A stretch of 64,000 bases of DNA from Pistricoccus aurantiacus (GCF_042682565.1 NZ_JBHUIC010000001.1); one strand, 5' to 3'; shown: positions 1 to 9,654, counted from the first letter of the stretch. A program made the numbers and translations. The notes: a model not told the origin generated them from the sequence alone.

Positions 1-1373
1 ACCCCCTGGAGCTGAGCCAGGGCATAGCCCAGCGGTGGCGCCTGCGTCTCCTCGTGACCCGCCGGCAGCGGCGCCGGCCGGGTTGATGAAGAGGCATCTT
101 CCTTCCGGGATTGCGGCGTCAGCAGGCTCTCCTCGTGATTCGGATGCAGTGCCTGGTAGCCCGCCATGAACTCCCGCACTTTATTGACGCTGGGCCTTGG
201 TTCCGCCTGATGCAGCGCCATGGGCTGCTGCTGCCAGCGCGGCGTCTCCTGTGAGGCAGCGCCGTCGCCGGATTCCCCCGCGTCTTCCAACGTCTGAGGC
301 TGGGTAGAGGCATCCGCTGGATTCTCGCCTGGCCCAATACTACCTGCCTGGACCGTGCCGGCACGGGTTTCGCCCAGAGCGCGGTGCAAGCTGGAAAACA
401 GAAAATCGTGCACCAGGCGGCCATCGCGAAAACGCACTTCGTGCTTGGCAGGATGCACGTTGACATCCACCAGCTGAGGGTCGAGCTCCAGATACAGCAC
501 GAATACCGGCTGGCGGCCGTGAAAGAGCACGTCCCGATAAGCCTGGCGAATGGCGTGAGCCACCAGCCGATCCTTGACCACCCGGCCGTTGACGAAGAAA
601 TACTGCTGATCCGCCTGGGCCCGGGAATGCGTCGGCAGACCCACCCAGCCCCATAGCCGCAGCCCGCTCGCCTCGAGATCCAGATGCAGGGCGTTATCGA
701 GAAACTCCTTGCCCAGCAGCGCCCCGAGACGCTTTTCTCGAGCGAGGTCGTCATCCCCCGGACGCAGCTGGTGAATGACCTTCTGATTGTGGCGCAGCAC
801 CCAGCCGATATCGTAACGGGACAGGGCCAGACGCCGAAACGCCTCTTCCGCGTGACCGAACTCGGTCTTTTCGGTACGCAGAAACTTGCGCCGGGCCGGG
901 GTATTGAAGAACAGATCCCGCACGATCACCGAGGTGCCGCGAGGATGCGGCGCCGGGGAGATTCGCGGCTCCATCTGGCGACCTTCCGCCACCACCCGCC
1001 AGCCGCTTTTCGGATCGTCCTCCCGGTTGGACACCAGCTCGAGCCGGGAGACGGAGCTGATCGAGGCGAGTGCCTCGCCGCGAAACCCCAGGCTCGCCAC
1101 TTCCTCGAGTTCTTCCAGGGAAAATATCTTGCTGGTGGCATGACGGGAAAGCGCCAGCGGAAGATCCTCCGCGCCGATTCCCGAGCCGTCGTCCCTTACT
1201 CGAATCAGCTTGGCGCCCCCGGCTTCCAGCTCCAGCTCGATACGCCGGCTGCCCGCGTCGATGGCGTTCTCCACTAACTCCTTGAGTACCGACGCCGGAC
1301 GCTCCACCACCTCGCCGGCGGCGATCTGGTTGGTCAGGCGAGGATCGAGCACCTGGATGCGACGCGACTTCAT
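1..1373 (-). CDS. mutL: DNA mismatch repair protein MutL, C-terminus beyond the window
   Basis: MutL is the ATP-driven matchmaker that couples MutS mismatch recognition to strand incision. About 457 N-terminal residues are visible. They carry the GHKL ATPase motifs in order: ELVENAIDAGS, DDGSGI, RGEALASISS and GTSVIVRDLFFNTPARRKFL, followed by the transducer domain and the start of a low-complexity Pro/Gln/Glu-rich linker. The C-terminal dimerisation domain lies beyond base 1. The start ATG at 1373 overlaps the amiB stop as ATGA, which suggests translational coupling. The order tsaE-amiB-mutL is the classic gammaproteobacterial arrangement. Identification is firm. Confidence 0.96.
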   Translation of the reverse strand, partial: MKSRRIQVLDPRLTNQIAAGEVVERPASVLKELVENAIDAGSRRIELELEAGGAKLIRVRDDGSGIGAEDLPLALSRHATSKIFSLEELEEVASLGFRGEALASISSVSRLELVSNREDDPKSGWRVVAEGRQMEPRISPAPHPRGTSVIVRDLFFNTPARRKFLRTEKTEFGHAEEAFRRLALSRYDIGWVLRHNQKVIHQLRPGDDDLAREKRLGALLGKEFLDNALHLDLEASGLRLWGWVGLPTHSRAQADQQYFFVNGRVVKDRLVAHAIRQAYRDVLFHGRQPVFVLYLELDPQLVDVNVHPAKHEVRFRDGRLVHDFLFSSLHRALGETRAGTVQAGSIGPGENPADASTQPQTLEDAGESGDGAASQETPRWQQQPMALHQAEPRPSVNKVREFMAGYQALHPNHEESLLTPQSRKEDASSSTRPAPLPAGHEETQAPPLGYALAQLQG

Positions 1374-2872
1374 GAGTTGGGTATCCGCAGCACCTGCCCC
1401 ACGCGGATCGCATCGCCGTTGAGCTCGTTGGCCTGCTTGAGCATGGCCAAGGGCACCCGATGACGGCTGGCGATTTCCGACAGGGTGTCACCGGGCTGAA
1501 TGCGATACTCGTTGCCTGCGGTATTTCGGCTGTTATCCCGCTGCCAGGCCAGCAGGCTTGCCGGCGGCGGGTTCTGCTGGAAGTGGGCACGCATGCCGCT
1601 GAAGATCGCCTGGGCCAAATCACGCTGATGGCTGGCGCTTTTCAGCTGCTGCTCTTCCGTGGGATTGGAAATGAAGCCGGTTTCCACCAGCAGCGAGGGA
1701 ATATCCGGCGACTTCAGCACCACAAAACCTGCCTGCTCGACACGCGACTTGTGCAGCCGATTGACACGGCCAAGACGATCCAGTACTTGGCCGCCGATGG
1801 CCAGGGAGTCGTTCAAGGTCGCGGTCATGGTCAAGTCCAGCAGCACCCCTCTCAGCACCTCGTCCTTGTCCTGCAGGGACAGGTTGCCATCCACACCGCC
1901 GATCAAGTCCGCGCGATTTTCCGAATCCGCCAGCCACTTGGCGGTTTCCGAGGAGGCGCCGCCTTGTGAAAGCGCGAACACCGAACTGCCGTTGGGCCGG
2001 GCGCTGGTAAAGGCATCCGCGTGGATCGAGACGAAAAAATCCGCTTTCTGCTCTCGGGCGATGCGTGTGCGCTGGCGCAGCCCTACGTAATAATCGCCAT
2101 CGCGGATCATCACCGCCTTGAAGCCTTCCGTTCGATTGACGATTTGCTGCAATTGCCGGGCGATATCCAGCACAACATCCTTTTCCCGGGTGCCGTGTGG
2201 GCCGTGAGCGCCAGGATCCTCGCCGCCGTGGCCCGCGTCGATGGCGATGATGATATCCCGCTTGGGATGCGGCTGCGCCTTCTTGACCGCTTCCGCCGCC
2301 GGAGATTGCGGCTTGCCGCCGAGCTTGGCCTCCGCCTGGGCACGCTGGGCGGCGATCTCCTGCTCGCGGATCATCGCTTCGATAGGATCGATGGGGTCTT
2401 CCACGGCGCTTTCGCCGGGATAGGTCAGGTCCACTACCAGCCGGTGCCCGTACTGCTCATTGGGCGCCAGGGAAAAATGCTCCGGCTCCACCTCTCGCTT
2501 GAGGTCAAGCACGATACGCAGCCCGTTGCCGTTACGCACCCCGGTACGCACCGCTTCGATGGCGCTACCCTGTAGATTCAATTTGTCGCTATCCGAGCGC
2601 AGCTGGCTGGCGTCGAGGTCGATGACCAGCCGTGAAGGATTATCCAGCGTAAAGACGTTGGCCTGCGCCGGGGAGGAAAGATCGAACACCAGCCGGGAAT
2701 GGTCCGGCGCCGCCCACAACCGCATGTTCTCCACCTGCGCGGCGCTCAATGGACCGGCGATCACGAAGCAGCAGCACAGGATCAGCAGACTACCGGCGTG
2801 CCCGAGACGCGGCTTTCCCCCCGGACTTCCCTGGCGCAATCGGCGCACCATCCTTCGAAATATCATGCTCAT
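1370..2872 (-). CDS. amiB: N-acetylmuramoyl-L-alanine amidase AmiB
   Basis: Periplasmic zinc amidase that cleaves septal peptidoglycan during daughter-cell separation, normally activated by EnvC. The 500-residue protein has a hydrophobic signal segment near residues 28-45, an AMIN septal-targeting domain (about 45-150), a charged linker, and an Amidase_3 domain (about 205-430). Zinc-ligand motifs DAGHGGEDPG, TREKDV, SIHADAF and VETGFISN are all present. A C-terminal LysM domain (about 455-500, containing PGDTLSEIASRH) should bind glycan. The ORF overlaps tsaE upstream by 4 nt and mutL downstream by 4 nt, so it sits within one operon. All catalytic motifs are intact. Confidence 0.96.
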   Translation of the reverse strand: MSMIFRRMVRRLRQGSPGGKPRLGHAGSLLILCCCFVIAGPLSAAQVENMRLWAAPDHSRLVFDLSSPAQANVFTLDNPSRLVIDLDASQLRSDSDKLNLQGSAIEAVRTGVRNGNGLRIVLDLKREVEPEHFSLAPNEQYGHRLVVDLTYPGESAVEDPIDPIEAMIREQEIAAQRAQAEAKLGGKPQSPAAEAVKKAQPHPKRDIIIAIDAGHGGEDPGAHGPHGTREKDVVLDIARQLQQIVNRTEGFKAVMIRDGDYYVGLRQRTRIAREQKADFFVSIHADAFTSARPNGSSVFALSQGGASSETAKWLADSENRADLIGGVDGNLSLQDKDEVLRGVLLDLTMTATLNDSLAIGGQVLDRLGRVNRLHKSRVEQAGFVVLKSPDIPSLLVETGFISNPTEEQQLKSASHQRDLAQAIFSGMRAHFQQNPPPASLLAWQRDNSRNTAGNEYRIQPGDTLSEIASRHRVPLAMLKQANELNGDAIRVGQVLRIPNS

Positions 2873-3354
2873 GTTTCTGTCCTGGTCTTGTTATCGGCAA
2901 GGCGCTCGAGTGCCGCCCTGCCGTCATCGCTCATCCCCTGGAGCCTGGCCTCGCGCCCTTCGTCGCAAACCGTCAGCTGGATATGAATATCCGGCTCGGG
3001 CAGCCATCCCGTGCCTCGGCTGGGCCATTCGATCAGGCACAGCTGCTGCTCGTCCAGCAGGTCGCGAGCCCCCATGAACTCTAGCTCTTCCGGGTCTCCC
3101 AAACGGTAGAGATCGAAATGATTGATCCGAAGCTCCCGCCCCGCCTGTTCCAGCACATAGGGCTCCACCAGGGTATAGGTAGGGCTCTTGACCGCGCCGT
3201 GATGGCCATAGGCGCGCAGAACTCCGCGTACCAGCGTGGTCTTGCCGGCTCCCAGTTCCCCTTCCAGATAAACCCGGCCGCGCCCCTGCAGCGCTTGTCC
3301 CAGAGCCTCGCCGAAGGCCACCTGCGCCGTTTCACTCCTCAGGGTTATATGCAT
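2869..3354 (-). CDS. tsaE: tRNA t6A biosynthesis ATPase TsaE
   Basis: TsaE (YjeE) is the small ATPase that works with TsaB and TsaD to make N6-threonylcarbamoyladenosine at tRNA position 37. The 161-residue protein shows the P-loop GELGAGKTTLVRG near residues 36-48 and the family motif HFDLYRLGDPEELEFMGARD. Length is typical. Its start lies inside the 3' end of nnrD (23-nt overlap) and its stop overlaps the amiB start, so nnrD-tsaE-amiB-mutL appear to be one polycistron. Firm call from motif and context. Confidence 0.95.
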   Translation of the reverse strand: MHITLRSETAQVAFGEALGQALQGRGRVYLEGELGAGKTTLVRGVLRAYGHHGAVKSPTYTLVEPYVLEQAGRELRINHFDLYRLGDPEELEFMGARDLLDEQQLCLIEWPSRGTGWLPEPDIHIQLTVCDEGREARLQGMSDDGRAALERLADNKTRTET

Positions 3355-4876
3355 CGCTCGTTCCGGGATTGTTCAAGATAGGGTTGCTCAAGACAGGATT
3401 GCTTAAAAATCGCGCATAGGATGCCAGATCGCTGGCCAGCAGGCCACGCTCACCGGAGGCTGCCACGGCCCGATCCGCCGCCAGGGCATGCAGCAGCACG
3501 CCAACCCGGGCGGCTTCGTCCAGCGACAGGCCTTGCGCCAGCAGCGCCCCCAGCATTCCGGAAAGCGCATCCCCCATGCCACCGCTGGCCATGCCCGGAT
3601 TGCCGAAGGGGCACACCGCGATGCCTTCTTGATCCGCTACCAGCGTACCGGCACCCTTGAGCACTATCGCGCCCCCGCGACGACGCCGTAACTCGGTGAT
3701 CGCCTGGCGCCGATCCTGCTGAACCTCGCCGGCGGAACTCTCCAGCAGCCGCGCCGCCTCGCCGGGATGCGGGGTCAGAATCCAGTTATCGCGATATTCC
3801 AAAGGCCAATGAGTCGTCAACAGATTCAGGCCGTCTGCGTCGACCACCAAAGGTTTATCGCTTGCCAGCGCCGCCTGGAGCATGGCCTGGCCCCAGGCAC
3901 CCTTGCCGATGCCGGGACCGACCACCAGTATGTCTGCGCCTTCGATCAGGGCTTCGAGCTCCCCTTTGGAATTGATGCCGTGCACCATGACTTCCGGGCA
4001 GCGCACCAGGCTCGCGGTGACGTGCGCCGGCGCGGTAGCCAGGCTGACCTTGCCCGCTCCCAGCCGGGCGGCGGTTTCGCTGGCCAATAGCGCCGCGCCG
4101 CCAAATCCCGGCGCACCGCCGATCACCAGCAGATGGCCGTTGTCGCCCTTGTGGGCATCCCGAGCACGCGGCGGCAGGCAGCGCGAGATCAGCATTTCAT
4201 CGAGCAACACTGCGCAAGGTTCGATATCCGCTTGCCGAGATGCCTCCACCCCCAAGGCTTCCAGACGATGGGTGCCTACGTAGGCCGGCGCCGAGCCGGT
4301 ATGCAGGCCCAGCTTGTCGGCGATAAAGGTTACCGTCAGGTCCGCCTTGACCGCTCGCCCCAGCACCGCGCCGCTATCCGCCGAGAGCCCGGAAGGAATA
4401 TCCACTGCCAGCACCGGTAACTGAGCCGCGTTGATGGCATCTATTGCAGCGATGAACGGCTCGCGAACCGCGCCGGAAAGCCCGGTGCCCAACAGCGCGT
4501 CGACAATCAGCTCCCCGTTTATTCTCATGTTCGGCTGCCAGGGCTGAAACTTTAGGCCGGCCCGCCGCGCCATGGCTACCGCCTGGCCCGCGTCGCCATC
4601 CAGTTCCTGCGGGTCGCGCAGTGCGATCACTTGCACACTCAAGCCGTCGCAGGCCGCCAGAGCCGCCAGCACATAGCCATCTCCGGCGTTATTGCCGCTA
4701 CCACAGCAAACGCTGATGCGGCGCAGGGTCGGCCAGGTCTTGCGCATGGCATCGTAGGCGGCCATCGCTGCCTGCTGCATCAGCGCAAAGCCTTCAACGC
4801 CGGCCGCGATGGTGCGGCGATCGATCTCGCGCACCTGCTCGGCGAGATATAAAGATCTGCCTCTGGAATCAGTCAT
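3332..4876 (-). CDS. nnrD: Bifunctional NAD(P)H-hydrate epimerase / ADP-dependent dehydratase
   Basis: Repairs damaged NADHX and NADPHX. The N-terminal YjeF_N epimerase domain (about 1-220) contains CCGSGNNAGDGYVLA. The C-terminal ribokinase-like dehydratase domain (about 225-490) contains GHLLVIGGAPGFGG and the ATP-site motif GNPGMASGGMGDALSGM. At 514 residues it is a full fusion like E. coli YjeF. The last 20 or so residues are a poorly conserved Asn/Pro/Ser tail that comes from a 15-nt imperfect tandem repeat and overlaps tsaE. Divergent from queG across about 150 bp that should hold both promoters. Confidence 0.95.
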   Translation of the reverse strand: MTDSRGRSLYLAEQVREIDRRTIAAGVEGFALMQQAAMAAYDAMRKTWPTLRRISVCCGSGNNAGDGYVLAALAACDGLSVQVIALRDPQELDGDAGQAVAMARRAGLKFQPWQPNMRINGELIVDALLGTGLSGAVREPFIAAIDAINAAQLPVLAVDIPSGLSADSGAVLGRAVKADLTVTFIADKLGLHTGSAPAYVGTHRLEALGVEASRQADIEPCAVLLDEMLISRCLPPRARDAHKGDNGHLLVIGGAPGFGGAALLASETAARLGAGKVSLATAPAHVTASLVRCPEVMVHGINSKGELEALIEGADILVVGPGIGKGAWGQAMLQAALASDKPLVVDADGLNLLTTHWPLEYRDNWILTPHPGEAARLLESSAGEVQQDRRQAITELRRRRGGAIVLKGAGTLVADQEGIAVCPFGNPGMASGGMGDALSGMLGALLAQGLSLDEAARVGVLLHALAADRAVAASGERGLLASDLASYARFLSNPVLSNPILNNPGTSDAYNPEE

Positions 4877-5025
4877 GGCCGCTCCCTGAATGACTGGGGT
4901 TTCCCTTCAGTGTAAAATGTTCTGCGCTATTGCCAAACACTGTTCGACTATTTCTCCGTTTATCGTTCGTACCCTTTTGTCGTCGGATACCTGTCTTCTT
5001 CCTTTCTTGTTTCCGTTGTGCGCCT

Positions 5026-6126
5026 ATGACCTCCTCGCCTTCTCTGAACAGCGACACTCTGTGCGATCTGGCAGAACGCCTCAAGATCTGGGGGCGGGAG
5101 CTGGGATTTCAGCAGTTGGGTATCACGGACACGGACCTCGCCACTCACGAACGTCATCTCGAGCGCTGGCTGGCGGCGGGCCATCAAGGCGAAATGGGCT
5201 TCATGGCCAAGCACGGCACCAAGCGTACCCGGCCCGAGGAACTGGTACCCGGCACGTTCAGAGTGATCAGCGTGCGTATGGACTATCTGCCCGCGGAGGT
5301 GGAAACCACAAAGGTCTTGAGTCAACCGGACAAGGCCTATGTGTCTCGGTACGCCTTGGGTCGGGATTATCACAAGCTGATGCGCAAGCGTCTGGACCAG
5401 TTGGCCAAGCGGCTAGAGAAAGAAGTTGGACATTTTGGCTATCGGGCCTTTGTGGATTCCGCCCCGGTGATGGAGCGCGCCCTGGCGCAGAAGGCCGGAC
5501 TCGGCTGGTTCGGCAAGAACGCCATGCTGCTCAACCCCCAGGCCGGCTCGCTATTTTTCCTCGGCGAGCTCTACACCGATCTGCCGCTCCCGGTGGATGC
5601 GCCCTTCGACACGGAACACTGTGGGCGCTGTTCGGCCTGCCGCAGCGCCTGCCCCACCGGGGCCATCGTCGATGACAAGATCGTGGATTCAAGACGCTGC
5701 ATTTCCTATCTGACCATCGAGCTGCACGGCGCCATTCCAGAGCAATATCGCGAGGCCATGGGCAATCGCATCTACGGCTGCGACGACTGCCAGCTGGTCT
5801 GCCCTTTCACCCGCTTCACCCGGGTGAGCGAGGAAGAGGATTTCGCTCCCCGCCACGATCTGGACCAGGCGGAACTGCTACGCCTTTTCGCCTGGAGCGA
5901 AGAGGAGTTTCTTCACAAGACTGCCGGCAGCGCCATCCGACGTATTGGCTACGAGCGCTGGCTGCGTAACCTGGCGGTGGGGCTGGGCAACGCCCCCTGG
6001 AGCGCGGCGCTGGAAGCGGCGCTAAAGGCGCGCCTGGCCTACCCTTCCGATCTGGTGCGGGAGCACGTGCGCTGGGCGCTGGCGCGCCAAAGCGAGAAGC
6101 GTGGCGCCTTGATTCATGTCGCCTAG
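5026..6126 (+). CDS. queG: Epoxyqueuosine reductase QueG
   Basis: Cobalamin-dependent, iron-sulfur enzyme catalysing the last step of queuosine synthesis in tRNA wobble position 34. Two [4Fe-4S] motifs are visible: CGRCSACRSACPTGAIVDD and YGCDDCQLVCPF. The start was set at ATG 5026 (MTSSPSLN), giving 366 residues, the usual family length. The upstream in-frame ATG at 4930 would add a 32-residue hydrophobic stretch unlike the family. Divergent from nnrD. HEAT-like C-terminal sequence (about 280-366) is typical of long QueG forms. Confidence 0.95.
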   Translation: MTSSPSLNSDTLCDLAERLKIWGRELGFQQLGITDTDLATHERHLERWLAAGHQGEMGFMAKHGTKRTRPEELVPGTFRVISVRMDYLPAEVETTKVLSQPDKAYVSRYALGRDYHKLMRKRLDQLAKRLEKEVGHFGYRAFVDSAPVMERALAQKAGLGWFGKNAMLLNPQAGSLFFLGELYTDLPLPVDAPFDTEHCGRCSACRSACPTGAIVDDKIVDSRRCISYLTIELHGAIPEQYREAMGNRIYGCDDCQLVCPFTRFTRVSEEEDFAPRHDLDQAELLRLFAWSEEEFLHKTAGSAIRRIGYERWLRNLAVGLGNAPWSAALEAALKARLAYPSDLVREHVRWALARQSEKRGALIHVA

Positions 6127-6134
6127 TGCTACCG

Positions 6135-6713
6135 CTACTTTGATGCCTGCTCGGCCGAGCAGTTGAGGAAAGTCTTTCGATAATGCGCCAACTCCGCCAG
6201 GGATTCGCGAATATCGTCCAGGGCCTGGTGGGTATTGCGCTTCTCGAAGCCCTTCAGAGCCTGCGGGTTCCAGCGCTTGGCCAGCTCTTTTACCGTCGAG
6301 ACATCCAGGTTGCGATAGTGGAAGAACGCCAGCAGCTCCGGCATTTCCCGCTCCAGAAAGCGCCGATCCTGATGCACGCTGTTGCCGCACATGGGGGAGC
6401 TCCCGGGGGTCGTGTACCGCTTGAGGAAATCCAGGGTCCGGCGCTCTGCATCCGAAGGAGAAATATCGCTTTTCCGCACTCGCTCCACCAATCCGGATTC
6501 GCCGTGGGTCTTCTGGTTCCACTTGTCCATGGCCTGAAGCAGCGCATTGGATTGATGCACCGCGATCACTGGCCCTTCGGCAATCAGATTCAGGTCATTG
6601 TCGGTGATCAGCGTCGCCACCTCGATGATACGCTCCTTGCTCGGGTCGAGTCCGGTCATTTCCAGATCGATCCATATCAAGAGATCCTCGCGTGGCTTGA
6701 CTGGCGTGGTCAT
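6135..6713 (-). CDS. orn: Oligoribonuclease
   Basis: 3'-5' exonuclease of the DEDDh family that degrades 2-5 nt RNAs, including pGpG from cyclic-di-GMP turnover. The active-site blocks WIDLEMTGLD (near residue 15), CGNSVHQDRRFL and NTHQALDDIRESL are present. With the start at ATG 6713 (MTTPVKPRE) the product has 192 residues, close to the usual 180. A longer in-frame start exists near 7097 but would run through rsgA and is rejected. Divergent from rsgA, convergent with queG (9-nt gap). Confidence 0.95.
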   Translation of the reverse strand: MTTPVKPREDLLIWIDLEMTGLDPSKERIIEVATLITDNDLNLIAEGPVIAVHQSNALLQAMDKWNQKTHGESGLVERVRKSDISPSDAERRTLDFLKRYTTPGSSPMCGNSVHQDRRFLEREMPELLAFFHYRNLDVSTVKELAKRWNPQALKGFEKRNTHQALDDIRESLAELAHYRKTFLNCSAEQASK

Positions 6714-6794
6714 GGATAATCTCCCTGAATCCTGTTCGCTGTTGGCTATCGGGCTGGTTACAATAAACGCCATTGTATCGTTTCCTGGGTGCTC

Positions 6795-7844
6795 ATGAGC
6801 AAACGTAGACTTACCCGCCAGCAGCGCTGGCGAATCGAAAAGATTCAAGCGGAGCGCGGCGACCGAGCCAAGCGGCAGGATAGCCGCGACCAGTCCCGGC
6901 TGGCAGCGGGGGACTACGGCCCGGAACGCGAAGGCCGGGTGATCGCCCATTTCGGCCGCACCCTGGAAGTGCGTGACAGCGCCAACGCCACTCACCATCG
7001 ATGCCACCTGCGCGCCAATCTCGACGGCTTGGTGACCGGCGACCGGGTGGTCTGGTGCAAGGCTCAGGACGAAAGCGGCGTGGTAGTGGCCCGACAAGAC
7101 CGGAATAATGTTCTGGAACGCCCGGATGCGCGAGGCCAGCTCAAGCCGGTGGCGGCCAATATCGATCAGATCCTGATTGTCTTCGCCGTGGAACCCGCGC
7201 CCTATCCGAACCTGATCGATCGCTATCTGGTGGCGGCGGAAGCCACCGGCATAAGTCCCGTGCTGGTGCTCAACAAGATCGACCTGCTGCGAAAAGACGA
7301 CGGCGAACTGCTCGAACTGCTCGAAAGCTACGCCGCCTTGGGCTATCCCGTTGTTCGCGCCACCACTCAGCTGCCAGACGGCCTTGACGCATTACACGAG
7401 TGCCTCTCCAAGCGTACTTCGGTGTTCGTCGGCCAGAGCGGCGTCGGCAAGTCCTCGCTGATCGCGCGACTGCTGCCGGGAGAAAACTTGCGTATCGGCG
7501 CCCTTTCCGAAGATTCTCGCAAAGGCACTCATACCACCACCACCGCGCGCCTGTATGATTTGCGGGGCGACGATTTGCTCGCCAGCACCGGCGAATTGAT
7601 CGACTCCCCGGGCATTCGCGAGTTCGGCCTGATGCATCTCGATGAACAAAGCGTCGCCGAAGGCTTCGTCGAATTTCGCCCCTATCTGGGCCACTGCCGC
7701 TTTCGCGACTGCCGCCACCGGCAGGAACCCGGTTGCGCGCTGCTCGAGGCGGTGGCAGACGGCACTATCCGCGAATCGCGACTTGCCAGCTATCGACATA
7801 TCATCAAGAGTCTATCAGGCCGATCCCAAGGAGCCGTCCCATGA
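6795..7844 (+). CDS. rsgA: Small ribosomal subunit biogenesis GTPase RsgA
   Basis: Circularly permuted GTPase that assists late maturation of the 30S subunit. An N-terminal OB-fold precedes the permuted motifs: G4 NKIDLL comes before G1 GQSGVGKSSL, then G3 DSPGIREFG. A C-terminal zinc knuckle has CRFRDCRHRQEPGC. The start was taken as ATG 6795 (MSKRRLTRQQ), which matches the family N-terminus; a GTG two codons upstream is possible. The stop overlaps the next gene's start as ATGA. 349 residues. Confidence 0.95.
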   Translation: MSKRRLTRQQRWRIEKIQAERGDRAKRQDSRDQSRLAAGDYGPEREGRVIAHFGRTLEVRDSANATHHRCHLRANLDGLVTGDRVVWCKAQDESGVVVARQDRNNVLERPDARGQLKPVAANIDQILIVFAVEPAPYPNLIDRYLVAAEATGISPVLVLNKIDLLRKDDGELLELLESYAALGYPVVRATTQLPDGLDALHECLSKRTSVFVGQSGVGKSSLIARLLPGENLRIGALSEDSRKGTHTTTTARLYDLRGDDLLASTGELIDSPGIREFGLMHLDEQSVAEGFVEFRPYLGHCRFRDCRHRQEPGCALLEAVADGTIRESRLASYRHIIKSLSGRSQGAVP

Positions 7845-8671
7845 GTTCTGAATCCAATCTTCTGCCGTTGATCGTCGAGCCGGAAACTCTCGCCGAACAC
7901 CTCGACAACTCACAGCTGTTGATCATCGATGTGCCCATGAACGCGGCAAGTTATGCAGAAGGGCATGTCCCCGGCGCGGTATTTCTCGATCATCGCCGTC
8001 TGTTTCGGGGTAGCGGTGCGGCGCCCTGCGACGTGCCGGACGAAGCGCAGCTTTCCGATCTGTTTTCATCTCTGGGACTGACCCGGGATACCCACGTGGT
8101 AGCCTACGACGACGAAGGCGGCGGCTGGGCCGGGCGCCTCTTGTGGACCCTGGAGCTGATCGGCCATACCCGCTACTCCTACCTCAACGGCGGTATCCAT
8201 GCCTGGCGCGAGGCGGGACTCGAGACATCCACAGAGCCCCGGGATGCCACTCACAGCGAGTATCAGGCGGAAATACTCAATCCGGAGGTCAGCATCGATT
8301 GGGCCAGCCTCAAGGAAAAACTGTGCGACAAGGGATTCGCGATCTGGGATGCCCGCTCGCCGGCGGAATATGATGGCGAAAGAGGTCAGAACAGGCGTCT
8401 GGGTCATATTCCCGGCGCGGTGAATATGGAATGGACCGATGCCATGGACCGGGAAAATGGCCTGCGCCTGCGGGATTATGCGGAGCTGATCACCGAGCTT
8501 GAAGCCTTGGGCATCACCCCGGACATGGAAGTAGTGACCTACTGCCAGAGCCATCATCGCAGCGGCCTTACCTGGCTCGTCGGCAAGGCGCTTGGCTTCG
8601 ACAAGATGCGCGCTTATCCCGGCTCCTGGATGGAGTGGGGCAATCGAGACGATACCCCCATCGAAAAATGA
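7841..8671 (+). CDS. rhdA: Thiosulfate sulfurtransferase, RhdA type (tandem rhodanese domains)
   Basis: Transfers sulfane sulfur from thiosulfate or a related donor to cyanide or thiols. The 276-residue protein has two rhodanese domains; the N-terminal one is inactive and the C-terminal one carries the active loop CQSHHRSG. That loop closely resembles the CQTHHR loop of Azotobacter RhdA and differs from the CGSGVT loop of SseA. The ATG at 7841 overlaps the rsgA stop, so the two genes are probably coupled. psd follows 40 nt later. The natural sulfur donor cannot be read from sequence. Confidence 0.88.
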   Translation: MSSESNLLPLIVEPETLAEHLDNSQLLIIDVPMNAASYAEGHVPGAVFLDHRRLFRGSGAAPCDVPDEAQLSDLFSSLGLTRDTHVVAYDDEGGGWAGRLLWTLELIGHTRYSYLNGGIHAWREAGLETSTEPRDATHSEYQAEILNPEVSIDWASLKEKLCDKGFAIWDARSPAEYDGERGQNRRLGHIPGAVNMEWTDAMDRENGLRLRDYAELITELEALGITPDMEVVTYCQSHHRSGLTWLVGKALGFDKMRAYPGSWMEWGNRDDTPIEK

Positions 8672-8711
8672 ACCTGCTAGCCGCGCCGACACCGACTGGA
8701 AATCAGAACTC

Positions 8712-9554
8712 GTGACTTTCGACAGACTCTTCGCCCTGATTCAATACCCGCTACCCCATCACCTGATTTCCCGGCTGGTCGGCTATCTGGCGCGGTGCCG
8801 TACTCCCTGGCTCAAGAACCTGCTGATAAAAGCCTTCATTCGACGTTTCAAGGTGGACATGAGCCAGGCCAAGCAGCCGGATCACAGCGCCTACCCTTGT
8901 TTCAACGACTTCTTTACCCGCGCGCTGCGGGACGACGCCCGCCCTCTCGGCGAAGGTCTGATCTCCCCGGTGGACGGCCTGCTGTCCCGCTTTGGCCGTA
9001 TCGAGCGAGACTCCCTGATCCAGGCCAAGGGGCGGAACTACTCCCTGACCACCTTGCTCGGCGGCGACGAGGAGCGCGCCAACCCCTTTCACGACGGCAA
9101 TTTCGCGACGATCTATCTCTCTCCCCGGGATTATCATCGGGTACACATGCCACTGGAAGGTCGCCTTCGCGAGACGATCTACGTGCCCGGGCGGCTCTTT
9201 TCCGTCAACCTGGCCACCGCGGACCACGTGCCGGGGTTGTTCGCCCGCAACGAGCGGCTGGTCTGTATTTTCCATACCGAACACGGCCCCATGGCCATGG
9301 TGCTGGTGGGGGCGATGATCGTCGCCGCCATCGAAACCGTCTGGGCAGGCCAGATCACCCCGCTGCCCGGGTCGCCTCAAGTCACCCGCTTCGACGAGCC
9401 GGTCGTACTTCCCAAGGGCGCGGAAATGGGCCGTTTCAAGCTCGGCTCCACGGTGATTCTCTGTCTGCCCAAGGGAATCGACTTCAAGGACAGTCTCGAT
9501 GCCAACGACAGCATGGTCAGCATGGGACAGTCCTTGGGTATTGTTTCTCCTTGA
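8712..9554 (+). CDS. psd: Phosphatidylserine decarboxylase proenzyme
   Basis: Membrane-associated pyruvoyl enzyme making phosphatidylethanolamine from phosphatidylserine. The self-cleavage motif LGST is seen in GRFKLGSTVILC near the C-terminus; its Ser becomes the pyruvoyl group. The motifs SPVDGLLS and DYHRVHMP are also present. The start was placed at GTG 8712 (MTFDRLFALIQ), giving 280 residues. The longer ATG at 8592 would overlap the sulfurtransferase by 80 bp and adds sequence unlike the family. It lies in the rsgA-rhdA-psd run, as in Pseudomonas. Confidence 0.94.
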   Translation: MTFDRLFALIQYPLPHHLISRLVGYLARCRTPWLKNLLIKAFIRRFKVDMSQAKQPDHSAYPCFNDFFTRALRDDARPLGEGLISPVDGLLSRFGRIERDSLIQAKGRNYSLTTLLGGDEERANPFHDGNFATIYLSPRDYHRVHMPLEGRLRETIYVPGRLFSVNLATADHVPGLFARNERLVCIFHTEHGPMAMVLVGAMIVAAIETVWAGQITPLPGSPQVTRFDEPVVLPKGAEMGRFKLGSTVILCLPKGIDFKDSLDANDSMVSMGQSLGIVSP

Positions 9555-9654
9555 TGAAATTGAAACAGCATCCATCGTGAACATGCCTTCAAGGCGTACC
9601 GCTCCATTGAGCGGTACGCCTGATTGAAGTGACACGCGATTTCCAGCAAGACCT

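Noticed and set aside
8592..8711. Upstream extension of psd
   Set aside because: Would overlap the sulfurtransferase gene and adds residues unlike PSD; GTG 8712 fits the family.
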